Shown here: positions 34,536 through 47,200 of the stretch, piece after piece
Layout: the number at the start of each line of letters is the position of its first letter
Position numbering within the stretch: the first letter of the stretch is position 1
Assembly: GCA_947561715.1 (NCBI GenBank)
Contig: OX387205.1
Location: forward strand, 14,451,001 to 14,515,000
Direction of reading: 5' to 3'
DNA from: Ascidia mentula
Taxonomy: Eukaryota > Chordata > Ascidiacea > Phlebobranchia > Ascidiidae
DNA: 64,000 nucleotides
Program-made: the position numbers and the translations under genes
The notes under the pieces: model-generated
Seen by the model: only the letters and a program-made list of their open reading frames with translations
Told to the model about the DNA's origin: nothing
Databases searched by the model: none

Positions 34536-35130
34536 TTTCTTAGGCAGTTGTTACACAAGAAATCCATGTAACAAGTTGCTGTGTTTTTGATAAATTCGAC
34601 CTAAACGCGGTTATAACGGAATTTGCGAAAATGCGAAACGGTGGAATACAAAAAAATGCATATAAAAACGTACAAAAAACAATTTCAGCGACAAAAACGA
34701 ACCAGTCCTATTACACGATTTATTTATTTTGTTCCGTTAGACGGCGCTGCTGAGTAGCACAAGAAGAAGGTTTTCCGCACGCGAGTTCGTGGAATGTAAA
34801 CAAGGTCGCGTTGGGCTTGGAGCGATGCAGGTGACGGGAGGAGGTGCGTGGAAACGGTCGATTCATCAAAAGAATGTTGGTCAGGAGTTAGTTAGGCAGG
34901 GGAGAGGATTAAGGCCAAAATATGATAGCATATACTACATACAATATACCACAATACAAAGCAATGGCAGCGAAATTAAGGCGGTCTTTGGGAGTGAAAA
35001 TGTGAATATATTTGTCAACACTTGCACTTAACGAACGGGGGGGGGCTAGCTGGAAGGTGCTGCGGAATCGTAACTCGGTTTTTTCTTACGCTGCAGTGAA
35101 AAGTCTTGGTCTTGGACATAGCATGTAGCC

Positions 35131-35218
35131 ATGAGCTTAAGAATGTTTTCCAAGTTATTTTGTTTGCTGTTGACCTCATGTATTGTCTCTGGATCGCCGT
35201 TGGTTGTTTATTCTGACG
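35131..35218 (+). CDS. RECK: RECK exon 1 (signal peptide)
   Basis: MSLRMFSKLFCLLLTSCIVS is followed by GSPLVVYSD. It has a basic N-region and a hydrophobic core, with cleavage likely after Ser20 or Gly21. An in-frame TAG lies just upstream, so the first ATG is the probable start. The donor is GACG|GTAAGG, phase 1. Confidence 0.9.
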
Positions 35219-38200
35219 GTAAGGATCCTATTCTCCGTAAACTCGTGTATTCAAAATAAAAATACTGGTATAAAAGTGACGGTATTAAGGTTTCCTTGCG
35301 TTTATCTTCATGACTCACCGCTTCTCAAATATTTTATCGAATTATTCGATCAGTGGTTGTTTGTTGGGTGGCGGTAACACAATCAACAGCTTTGTGCTGA
35401 TAAAAATGATCATTTTGCCACAAATTAGTCCTTTTCCATCGAACCTCATGGCTCATATAACTTCTAAGCCATAGTCTTGTCAGCTTATGAATGTGTAACA
35501 TATGCCAACTTTACCACGATATAGGAGGCTTGGCATGCATCTGTTCCTACTGCAATGAAACTGTAACGTTCCTATTTGTTTTCCAGAAATCCATTGTTGC
35601 AGATACGCATCACACAACGAAGGATGCCAGGACACGTGTATGCTGGTAAGTTATTCGTCTAGGGTTTATGACTAAACTATCGAATGGAAATATGCGTGTG
35701 TGGGTGTAGTTATTCATCTAAGGTTAACGAAGGCGTGTGACGTATGTGTTTGTCTAATATATACTTGTCAAAGTGAAGCCGCAAGCATGTTAACCGCACT
35801 ATGCACTGCGACACTGCGGTCAGGGTTTACAAGGTAGGCGCCGAAGTGACAAACTGTTTGCAAGTTGACCTGATTAAACTGACGCCCACGTTGCTGCATG
35901 TCGGGTGCCTGTGGAAGAACACAAGTGTTTGACGGCGAAGTTAGAACCGACGGCTGGTCGCGACAGATAGCGCTCCATCGATCCATAGCGTCAAACAGAC
36001 GCGTGCACTTGTTGCGTCACAAGGGCCTGTCTTACAAGATTTGAATGCATCGCTCTCTTTGTCCAATCTTCGCGGCTGCCACACAGATAATGTTGACATT
36101 CGAGAATGCGCTTTTGGCAGACCGCGTACAGTGTGACGTAATACATGGAAGTGGGATGGTTTGGGTATCTCACTGACGCAATAATGAGAAGACAATTCTC
36201 ATTATCATCGTTATATAACTCATCTCTTGTGGGCAAGAAGTTTTTAATTAAATATCGCGTCATCAACCTATTCCAGATTTGGGTATTTTTTAACCAAAAA
36301 AAACAGTTTTTCACTATCGATATGATCTGTTATTTTTATTCGTGAATGGGTTCCATAGTTTAGGAAACACGAAGAATTACTTCCCAACTTACAACTATGT
36401 GGTTCTTGTGACGAAACTCTTTGTTTTGACAGAAGTCCAACCCCCAGTCTACTGTCCAGTGGTTACATATATGTTGAAGGCAGACCTAAATAACGCTACT
36501 TGTTCGTCCTCAGATTTTCAAGACTAAAGATAAAACGTTTCTACAGGAATTGGAAACGCGATTCCCCGTCATTTGCCCCAGGAGCGACCGCCAGTTGGTG
36601 AGCGAATTATAAACTCATAACGAACAAGATTTAAAATAACAAATTTGGCGACAGTAAATTGTGTGCAAAGATCATTCGATGTCGTCATAAAAGGCCTTAC
36701 AGTATAGCGGTTTCGATCTGAGGAAAAGTGCACGTAAAATGAACGGTTATATCCATAAAATTTAAAAGTTGTCGAGCATTGTGCTCATCACGGTTAATGA
36801 TTATATCGCATCCTTCACAATTGTACAATTCCTCTTGGGCGAAAAAGTGTGCTCATTATTTCGTAAATTACAAACTAAAATACTAAAAATCGAACCGACT
36901 ACACGTTTGCACGTGCTGTGGAGTGCTTGCAGGTTTGGTAACACGACGATATCTCATTAACGATCTTGTACCTTCGGACGTGGTTTTGAGGTGAACAATC
37001 GGTGCCTTAAGTTTCGCGATAACGATATTGAGTTATGAATCATGATGTTGGCTATGGAGTCTATTTATAAGTGGAAAGTCGAACGATATCAATGTCGATA
37101 TTGTTTTGTGCTTGTTAATAATGATAAGAAATTTTAATAAGGCGTTGCCAAGTTGGAGTGACGACTTTCATGTTGAAGCATTATTAGTTGGGAGTTTTTT
37201 ATTAATTTCACAGTGTTTCTTCTGGCTAGATCATAATAATCCGAATCATTTTGTTGCATTCAACCCTTTTCTTCTGCATTTAAAGTAGGAATTAGCAGAT
37301 GTATTGCATCTGAAGTGCTTTATATTCCCTCAGTTCCTGTCAAACTTTTACGATCGAATTACAAACGAAACCTAGCGCCTTAAAATCCGAACTTTACGGT
37401 TGAAAATACGTGACGAGATTTGCAACGATAAAATCTTTTAGGTTGTTGAAGGTTCATCACAGACCGCTGTTTCTTTCGTCGTTTCGCGTTAAATTAGTCA
37501 GCCTTTGTTTGCATAAATTCGAAACACAGTTTGTGATTCAAAGTTGTATTTCAAAACCTATATAGGCTGGTATAACCATGCAATATCGCATGTATGCAAG
37601 TTGTAAATATTGCTGATTTGGAGCGCGTTTGTAGAACATTATGTTTCCGAGGTTAAAACCCGCCGGCTTTAGCACGAGACAAATATATTTCGCTGAAAAA
37701 GCATCGCCAGTGTTTATTAACACAACGTAAATAGTGTAAAAACCACACCCAGAGAAAGTTCATCAGCTCTGACTAAGGCTCGTTATTTGGAACGTGTATT
37801 TAGCTGCACAGAACACATTTTGTCTTCAAATAGACAACACAAAATTCCAATACGTTTCTCCATACAACGGTTAGCTGTTCGTTTACGCTCAATTAAGGCC
37901 AAGGTTGAACCTCACGGGACATTACAGCCACCACTGCGGTAAACCTGGATGCACAGTATAGACCTAGAGGCTGTTTTGATCACTCATTAAACGCAGCCTT
38001 TACGGTTATGCTGCATTGCCAACATAGCTGGGTGTGCCGTGACCTCGAAGAAGTCCCTAGGGCCAGAATGGACCACTTTCACCTCATGGGTTTTAATATC
38101 CAAGGAAATGGTCGGTTTACAAACTTAACTTGATAATTTAGTGTATTTTCTGTATTTTTTCAATCCTGGTCTTGAATATATTAATATAAATCAATACCTT

Positions 38201-41200
38201 GCTGCCATAAACTTATAAGTCAATAATGGCAATGCCGCCATTGTTGGGGATACAATTTTTGCGCCTGAACTGAGAAGAACAAATTCGTTTTAACTGGTTG
38301 GGTTTGAAAAACAAAGACTTTCATTTAGAAATAATGCGACCGGCAGGTTATCATGGTATGGGTACAGAATCGAATTACCAATAAATGTTTCAAATTAATA
38401 AATATCCCGCATCAGTCGTGTGTCTACGAACTGAATTCTCTTGAGTGTCGGTCTTCAAGAGTGCCAAACCAAGAGAATTCTGTCAATAAATGTTTCAAAG
38501 ACCACAGCAGAGGCGATCCTGGAAGTTCTTGTATGGATGTTGCTATGACAACGCACACATCAAAACATCTTCAAACAGTATTGTTGAGGTTTAATGGATG
38601 ATATTTGCCAATGTACCGAACTTGTATTTGGAGGCAGATGCGTGTTAATGGTAACGAATACAGGTCTTGCATGGGCTTGCCTCGGTCCGTAACCACACTG
38701 CACTTCTGTATTGTCTAAAGCTGGATTTATTCATCGTCAACCGCCTCGCGACGTAGGGATATTGCCGATCCATAACCGCCCACTGATGAGGGCCGAATAG
38801 GCAGATATTTATCCAGTTGTCTGCGTCCTCGTTGAGTGTCTGAGATATTGCGTCGTCTCAGGCGCACCCAGGAACGCTTATTCTCGCTAAGGACCCCCAT
38901 GTGATAGATCTGGTTTTGGAGAAACGGTTGGAGATGCTGCTGCTTTCTCTTGCCTGTTTTGGCCCTGAATCACCATTGGTTGCTTAAGAAAAGAGCTTTC
39001 TAATACGCTGGTTGCTTGTCTCGTAAATTTCACTGATTGCTGTTTGATTTCGGTGGAAATTGTTTGATTCGATGACACGTTCCTTTTTGTAGTTGGAGAA
39101 CATTGTGTTCCTGGTATTTATGAAGTACAAGCGTTGAAATATGCAAATTTTCTGACCATACAAAATCCTCTGTCAAGTTTTTTTGACGAAAACACGCACC
39201 CAGTTGTCCACGCCGGTTGCAAAACCTTGCATAGTTAACACCACGATTTCTTCAAACAAATTTTGGATCCCAGCTCGTTTGTCTCAATACGTTTTCTGGT
39301 AATTCTCCAATTTGTTGAGAACACTTTTTTGGGAGAAAGCATGTTGGAAAGTTGTTCACCATTTGTCAAGAGGCAGTTTAGAAGAAACGTCGAAAAAGGC
39401 TTTTTATTTGCGGCTTTTTGGTCACAATACCTTAATAATCCCCTTTATAAGACCACAATGCAACTTGTTATTCGTGCTGAATAGAAATTGTAGCGAACAC
39501 GACAAATTGACGATTACTATTGTGACAACATAAAGAACCCAAAACCCAAATTCCATCGTGCCGAAAGCTAGGATATGGCGACAGTGACAATTTTCTGCCC
39601 TGTGGACGAATTTTACCCACTGTTGCCGGAGTGGGTATAATAGTGGGGTTTGTGACGACACAATGCGACAGTGAAAGTGGAATTTTCTTTGATGATCCCC
39701 GCGAAAGGTCACGCCTCACTAGCGCTGTAAGCACGTGCGCCCACTACGTCATTGCCAATTTTTTGCCGAAAGGGAAAGAATTTGCCATTGTAACAACTTT
39801 ATTAAGAATCGCCCAATTGTTTTTTTTGCCACGAAGTGTGTATTTCGGGCTCTGCCTTCGTCAAACTAAAAAATCAAAATAGGATTTGGTTGATAAAATC
39901 CCGGCATCACTATTAAATGCTGATTATTCAGAGTGTGATTGGGACGATTTCTGTTCTACGGTTGCCATAACAACGCACACATATTAAAATTTTCTCAGTT
40001 CAATTTGATCAAAGCGACTTTTTGCGACTGTTGGTTGAATTCGCAACACAATAAAAACACAGGATCAGCACAGAAACAAATGAAGTCCAGTTAAGTAGCT
40101 GTGTAGTATGTTGGTCTTGTTGTTATAATACAGGGATAGAATGGAAAATGATTCCCGGAATCGTTTAACAGAATTCCCCCCGCAATATAAGTTTCTTTAC
40201 ATCGAAAATGAACTGAACAAAACCACATGAAGCAAAAAAAGCACAAAATTTTGCCAGGCCAGAATTTGGCCCAAAACCGCCGAAACCGGTTACAATGTTG
40301 TTCACAGTAGGGGATCGCCCTGTTGTTGTTTTTGCTTCACGATAGGGCCATTGATGACGGACAATGGTGTGTTCCTATTTTGCAACAAGCACACCCGAAT
40401 GCGGCGTTTATCTAAGGCTATTGTAACGTCACAATGTCCGGCTTCGAGCGATATTTGCTTTGCGAATAATGTTAGTTGTCGGTACGTGCACGTTCCACAG
40501 TGCGACCGGGTTACAGAAGATTGTGGGGGGTAGTTTGTGTCTCTGTCCGGTCGTTTAGGAACATCCGGCCTTGTTTTATCTTTGAAGGATCATTAGGCCA
40601 ATCGGGGTCACCAAATGTTTGTATAACCTAGCAACCAAGTGATAGCCGCGCTTGCGGGGACAAGAAAATTATGCAAACCTAACAACCCAAGGCAAAAAAC
40701 TCTAGTAACACAAAAACCAGTATTGTTACGTCATTTTAATGCAATATTATGTCGTCATAAAGTCCTGTTTGGAAAATATTGTTACCAAATAAATAGATCG
40801 AAGCCAATTGATGAATATGAGACTCAGATTATCCTAAAATAACCCTTTTTTATTTGTTTCGCAGAGAAATCTTTGGACATGCCTGGACCAACCAAACAGT
40901 GAGTACCAAAATGCATGGAGTTATATCGTCACAGAACACACTCCTTACGTAACAATCAACTAACAATACATTCTTCGAATCCATCAGGGACAACCTAGCC
41001 CTGTTTAGACCTTAAACAAACCATGTGAAATGTAACTAACTTATTGGTTGACTTGTTTCAAACAGCAAATTTTGTGGGTTTGTTCCAAGAAAACACATTT
41101 TCGCGCTTACATGTTGGAGTTACGCTATTGGTTTGGATTGCTGGGCGGCGTGTGCTGGATTGAAAACTCGACCACAATAACAACTCCCACAACCCACAGA

Positions 41201-44200
41201 GCGCTAACGAGATGGCATGAGTTAATAAATTACTAAGCAGATATATTACGTTCGCTTGTTTGAAATATTAATGTGAAAACAAAATGCAACAAGTACGTTT
41301 ATCTTATTAAAATACATGGTGTTAGCTGCTGTATTTTGACACCACTTTTGCTATGTTTCGTCGAGGTTTGTAACAAACACAACGATTCTAGAACTAAACC
41401 GCTGTCGAATTGCGGTTTTGTCCTTCCCAGCATAGTGGTCCCACAGCCGGTTAATTACCAACTGGAAACTCTGAAACTCGTTACAAAAAATATCAGATTT
41501 CATCTGTTGCAATTCACCCGTGACTCGAACACTCAAACGCGACCACGTTGTTTCTGCTCTGAGATTGGCAGCATGCAAAAACAGGTGGCATTGGAACCGA
41601 TAAAACCATAAGGATTATCGTGTCATGCGCCTATGTGAAGGTGCTAGCATGGACAAAACATTAAACAACCTGCGAAGAAATAATCTAACTCTCAAACGAT
41701 TTGGTGTCGAAACAAAAACAGTAAAACCTCATCGTTTAAACATGAAACTATAATGACTTTGTTTTTGCTCCAAGGTTCTGGTTCTTACATTGTCACAAAC
41801 CCGTGGCTTGTTGCTCGGGTGTTACTGCCGTCGAGAGTTGTCGCACGTCACTATAACCAGGGTAACCATAGATATGAACAGATAGAACTGAAAACGACCC
41901 GCACTACGCCATATTGCTAATAATCTGTATGTTATAGACAAATATATTAATGTTTACATATGGCATAGATCACCAACTGACAACTTTGATCGGTCTTGGA
42001 GTCGTGGCACTAAAATTCTAGCAAAAAGTGATTGATAGGACTGACCTATTGCACAATTATCCAAGACAATACTGAATACTGATGACGTAGCATAGGCGAA
42101 ATAAACATATTCTCTAAAGTGCAGTAGCTTGGAGGATTGGGCCATATTGTAGGTTAGTCCCAGTAATCACTTTATGGACAAATAAGCTCGTTTGAGGGCA
42201 AAAAGTAAGAAAAACTAAAGCACGCTAATCCTTAATATGCAAAAACCATAGAAATTAGCACCGTATGTTATTCCTGACAAAACCAGGCTTGTGCAAGCTT
42301 GGTGGTAGGTTAATAACCTGTAGCTGCGACGCGCCAAGATCCCGCAAATCCTATTTCATGCCATTGTGGTTCGAAGTGTTGCAAAATATGGGATCATAGC
42401 GCGAAATTATCCAAGCGTATCGCCGCCAAAACAAGCTGAGTCCTCACAGTGGAGACTTTACTAAACAGAAATGTCAAATTTTTGTTTACCAAATAACGCC
42501 TGGAGCGCAAAATAACACCCCCAGGTATGACGTGCGAATGATAAAAGGCACCAATTAGAGATGGTATTGCTACTAATGCGAGTATTAATTTGCTGAGGAT
42601 GGACGGGTGGTTGTGAATGCCTAGCGCCGTGCGCGCCGACACAGAATAATTTGTTTGTTGTTTTGCCGCACCCCCGTGGTCCTTGCGGGCCCCTAATGTA
42701 TCCATACGGCGTCATTGGGGCCTGAAGCGAGTCGTTTCCGCGCCTGGATTGTTGTCCCTGGGCCGTGGAGAGACCATGGGCCCCGGCGGCGTCGGCGGCT
42801 TCAGCTTTGGGTCCTGAGACATGCTTTTATATCGTCACGGCCAAGATTTTTCGTCAAATTTCTGGTCCTTCTGGGGGTGAAGTTCGCGATATTATCGACA
42901 ATTAAAAACCAAAATGACTTTTCGGTTGCATTGGAAAGAGATTAAAATATGACTTGGTTTCAATTCATTCGCTTGGGGTTTGCGAAACACGCGAATCTTC
43001 ACTTAGTAAAGCACTTGCGACCGATAACATACACAGGAAGATTCTTTGAGATTTTGAAACTTAACCCTAGCTTTCAGTTTGTGGCTATAATTCACACAAA
43101 ACTTATGATAAACATTTGTTCCTTGTAATGTTAATCCAAAGTAATTAACGTTATTTGCTTTGATCTAAATTAAAGCTCAAAATTTTAAGAGGGATTCAAA
43201 TCACATACAACCAGAGATACAACGTAGAGCCTTTCAAAATCATTCGCTTTAAGTATTTTACAACCAAGTCTTAATAGCTTTGTGACAAACACGAAAATCT
43301 TTAACACATTTTCATTGGCAAGAGCTGTGAAACGCGACTTTGATCGTTGCAAACCGAGCGACACAAATTCCCTGTTCCACCCGCCTTTCATCGCTCAGCT
43401 TCCGCTATGAGAGTTCGAATTCAACAATCGGATGAATAGGATTTGTTGGTCAAGTTGTCACAAATATTCGCCCTAATTCGAGGATGTCCGGAAATTGAGT
43501 CGAAAACCCAGAAAAAAAAGCAAAATTGTTATTCCCGTTTTGCGCGATGGCGAGATTGCGTTGTTGCGTAATAATGACAACAGAACTTTTTACCAAATAC
43601 GCTAAGTTGAATTGAAGGCATCTGTGATCCCAATGTTAAATAAATCTTGTTTGTTTTGTCTAAAATTTGTTTTGATGTTTTGATAAAGATACTCTACATG
43701 ACAGAATTTATCGGCCAGACTCCGATATTTTTAAATTGGATTTTTTGCTGATTGCGGATAGCGGTAAAGTTTGTGCTGAGCAGCGCAGCGCGAATTGGAC
43801 CCTTGGGCTGAACAAGTCAAGTTCACCGTCACTCAGTTCGCAAAAATATGCAATCCCGAAAACGTCACGGATGAGCGAAGCGGTAACAAGTTTGTGTAAT
43901 TTGAAACGGCAAAACTCTAAACTTCGGCATTTTTTGACCGTCTAAGCTGCGGGGACAGCCTCGCGTTGTCAACCCCATACACCTGCTCTGTGACACTGCA
44001 AACAAACGTTGTGATGGGTTTGTCGTGTTTTCAAATCCCGTCCTATACCGTATACGGAGGTGTTTGTACTCTTGCCAGAAGAGCTATAGGTCAAACCTGG
44101 GGGCATTTCTCGTTTTTGTGAGCGGGTCTTTCGAGAATGACAGTTGTTTTGTTTTATGTTTTTTTGTGATTCAAGTTAAATGTTAATACTTTGTTGCGCA

Positions 44201-47200
44201 ATTTCGTAAAAAAATAGAAATAGTTTCGTTTCCTTCCACTTTGCAGCGCCGCAAAAAGTGTAAAAATGAAAGACATTTTAAACGCGACGAAAATCTGAAT
44301 CTCGTCCGAGCGAAACGAATCAGCGAATAATCGATCATCACAAAACATTCGAACCCCAGCTTCAACGCGCGCGTCCGTGCCCACCGTCTGTCACTCAATG
44401 CCTAACAGTGCCGGTATATAATTCACTCGGGGCGTTCGTCTCTGTCGTTTCCCGACCAAAATCGCGGTGAGCTTCGGCCCGGAGGCATCTCGCCGCTTAA
44501 TTTGTCAACACACCAACTATCAACATTTACACCTCGTCAATCGCTCTAAGCTATATTAACTACGATTGGAATTCGAATTTTTGAGCGCGCGAGTCGTCCG
44601 TACATCCAGGTACAATACACCCTAGTGTGGAACTTTGCCTTTGATGTTGAGCGGGGGTTGTTAATGAAACGGGGGGAGGATTGGGGGGATAATCAAGTTG
44701 GCTATTGTCCCGTAAATTCCTCCGCCAAGGCGACTTCAAAAAATGCGGCATAACTGCCAACGTCACAACAACGTATTGAAATCTTTTGTAAGATTCGCTG
44801 TTTTTCGTGAGGCTGAAGCTCATTTAACACGTGGCTCTCGATTAGGCGAAACTAGCTTACATAGATACCAACTCCAAAAAATAGTCTATTCTATTCAAAA
44901 CCTATTTTTACACCTGGTAAAGCAAGGGAAAGGCTGGTGTTTTTCACAAGAAACTAACAATACAGTCTATATCAAGAGTGCCGATTTACCAGAAAAGGGC
45001 AGTTTAGTGACGTAAGACTGTTTAATCTGATGAAGTAACGTGCAGGCCTTGGTAGAGAAAAGTGCTGTAGTTGTCTTAACTTTTTGTAAAAGCGTGCCCT
45101 GCCCACACGAGGGTTTCTATTTGTCAAGTTTAAGTTTGTCTCCTGAACTTCGCAGACGAAGCCATAACACGTCAGAGTCAAGTTGTCATCACTCGACCAT
45201 TAGCGGCCTTAAATAGGTTTACGACACTCCCAAAACTCTACAAAGGATTCTGGAATAACTGAAACAACTGAGGTCACGCACCATTTAGCCAACCTGTCAG
45301 ATTCCTGGTTGCCCTCCAGAGGTCCCTTTGTTAAACGTTTTCTTTTCATGTCGTCGTTTCGGGACGATTTGATACCCATTTACCGGTTGCGAGTAGGCCG
45401 TTAGATGGCGCAAGAGGTGCAATTGTAAATACGGAACTGCTGGGTGGTTGTGACGTCACAGATTATAGAGCCAGGCGAAAGGTTGGTCGTAATTTTTGCG
45501 AACAGAGACTATTTGTGCAACAGATACAGGGCACTGGCAACAATATGATACAATGACAAATAAAGCACATTACAACAGAATCTTTACATGGCACAAAGAT
45601 CATAGCGTTTCCAGTTTGGGTTTATTTGAGTGATAATAATAGCAGCTTTAATCTATGGATGTCAAGTATTTCGTCTTACACAATGAGCCAACAGTTTCAG
45701 AAAATATATTGTGGTGCTTAGACTGCCCAAATATTGTCGGGTGACACCAAGTTCAACATAGCTCAGAAATTTATGATTTTAAAACAATAACTTAACACAA
45801 CTGTAAACAGAACTCGCTTCAGACACACGTCTCTCAAAAACAAATAAAAGATTTATTATTAATGCCACCATGACCGTTCTTCTGGCTCGTTGACAGCCTG
45901 GTGATGGCATTGCATCTATTTCCGCCTCCTTAAATCCGCTGGGAGAAAGTTAATGCATCAACTGTTGATTGACGGACTTGTTTGCGGAGGCGGGAGTCAT
46001 TGTGTGAAAGATTGCGTTTATGACGCGACAATGCTCCCTCCCGGGGACGATTTGGTCACAGAAGTTTGGTTGGTGAAAATTAATGATCGACGTATTTTAG
46101 GATTTTCGAAATTCGGAAAATTCAGAACAGCTCATTTGTTTGTTTTTTTCTGAAAACGTGTTAAATCGACTTGCCGAAAAAAATACTGAAGTAATTTTAA
46201 GATAATTCTTTGTTTCAAAATTGGGGTAAAATGACAAACAATCCCGGAATAAACATTTCCCAAACAAAGAACATTCCGTCGCCGTTATTCAGAAAAAAAT
46301 ATCCAGGCCTAAGACGGCCTTCATGTGGCTTAAGTTAAAGCAACATGAAAATGGAATCGCCCAAAAAATGCGCATTTGTAAATCGCCCGTCCAACCACAT
46401 AAGAGCGAAATCGACCATTATTTTAACGAGGCGATTTCCTATGAGATTGACTCTGCAAGGTCGCTGCCCAAACCGACCAGTTCCACGTTTTCTGGCAAGA
46501 TCGCGACAGACAAGGGTTCGTTCGACGCCCTTTATTTATTTATTCAATCATTTTCCCGCCCCTGGCCCGCCGATGCGACGGCTATTACCGATGAGCACGC
46601 CTAGTGAATGTCAAGGTGATCTAGGTAATTGTGCCATTATCGACTGCCACAGGTTCGAAGCCATAAGATGCGTCATCCATCTAGTGGTGGTGATGTTTGT
46701 GTGCTGGCTGAGATGAACAGATCCAACGAGAAGTTTTGTTAACACTCTGCTCATCGCGGGCCTGGACGTGCCTCCAGTTGTATAGGTCTGAATTTCTCAT
46801 AGTTTTTATTCGAGATTTGTGCGTTTTGTGAGGTTGGTTTTCATGTTGACTGATTTCAAGGGTAAAGGAGATGTAGCTTTGTTACGTTTATATGTTATTT
46901 GATGTCTTACGAATCTACACAGTGCACATGGCTTTGGAAAAGTCACGAAAGCAGCTTATGTGCCAATGTTGTGTTTGTTATGACACAAAGGCATCATGAT
47001 TGCGGAAGTTTTGTAAATTTATGTTCATACAGGTTTGATAGAAACATTTTTTTGTGAAATATTCCGTCGTATTTGGCTTGTTAAAACCACGTGATCACGT
47101 GAACCAATGAGAAACGTCGAGTCCTTTCGACCGGGCGAATCCAGGCGTTAATTCTAAAACTCTGTTTCATCGTCACTTGTTTAACTTCATCAGCTGTGGG

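Larger units (their letters stand above)
31361..35130. other. Divergent intergenic region between BCL11 and RECK
   Basis: The starts of BCL11 (minus) and RECK (plus) face away from each other across 3.8 kb. The first 400 bases next to BCL11 are CpG-rich and probably hold its 5' UTR and core promoter. A TATATATGAG stretch reads on the minus strand near 31855. The remainder is AT-rich with two tRNA-like repeats and a repeat B copy. Confidence 0.5.
36598..40864. other. RECK intron 3
   Basis: 4.3 kb. It contains an inverted repeat B copy near 37635-37715, a nested set of short repeats at 38377-38500, and a minus-strand C-terminal-looking ORF at 38727-38964. Confidence 0.5.
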
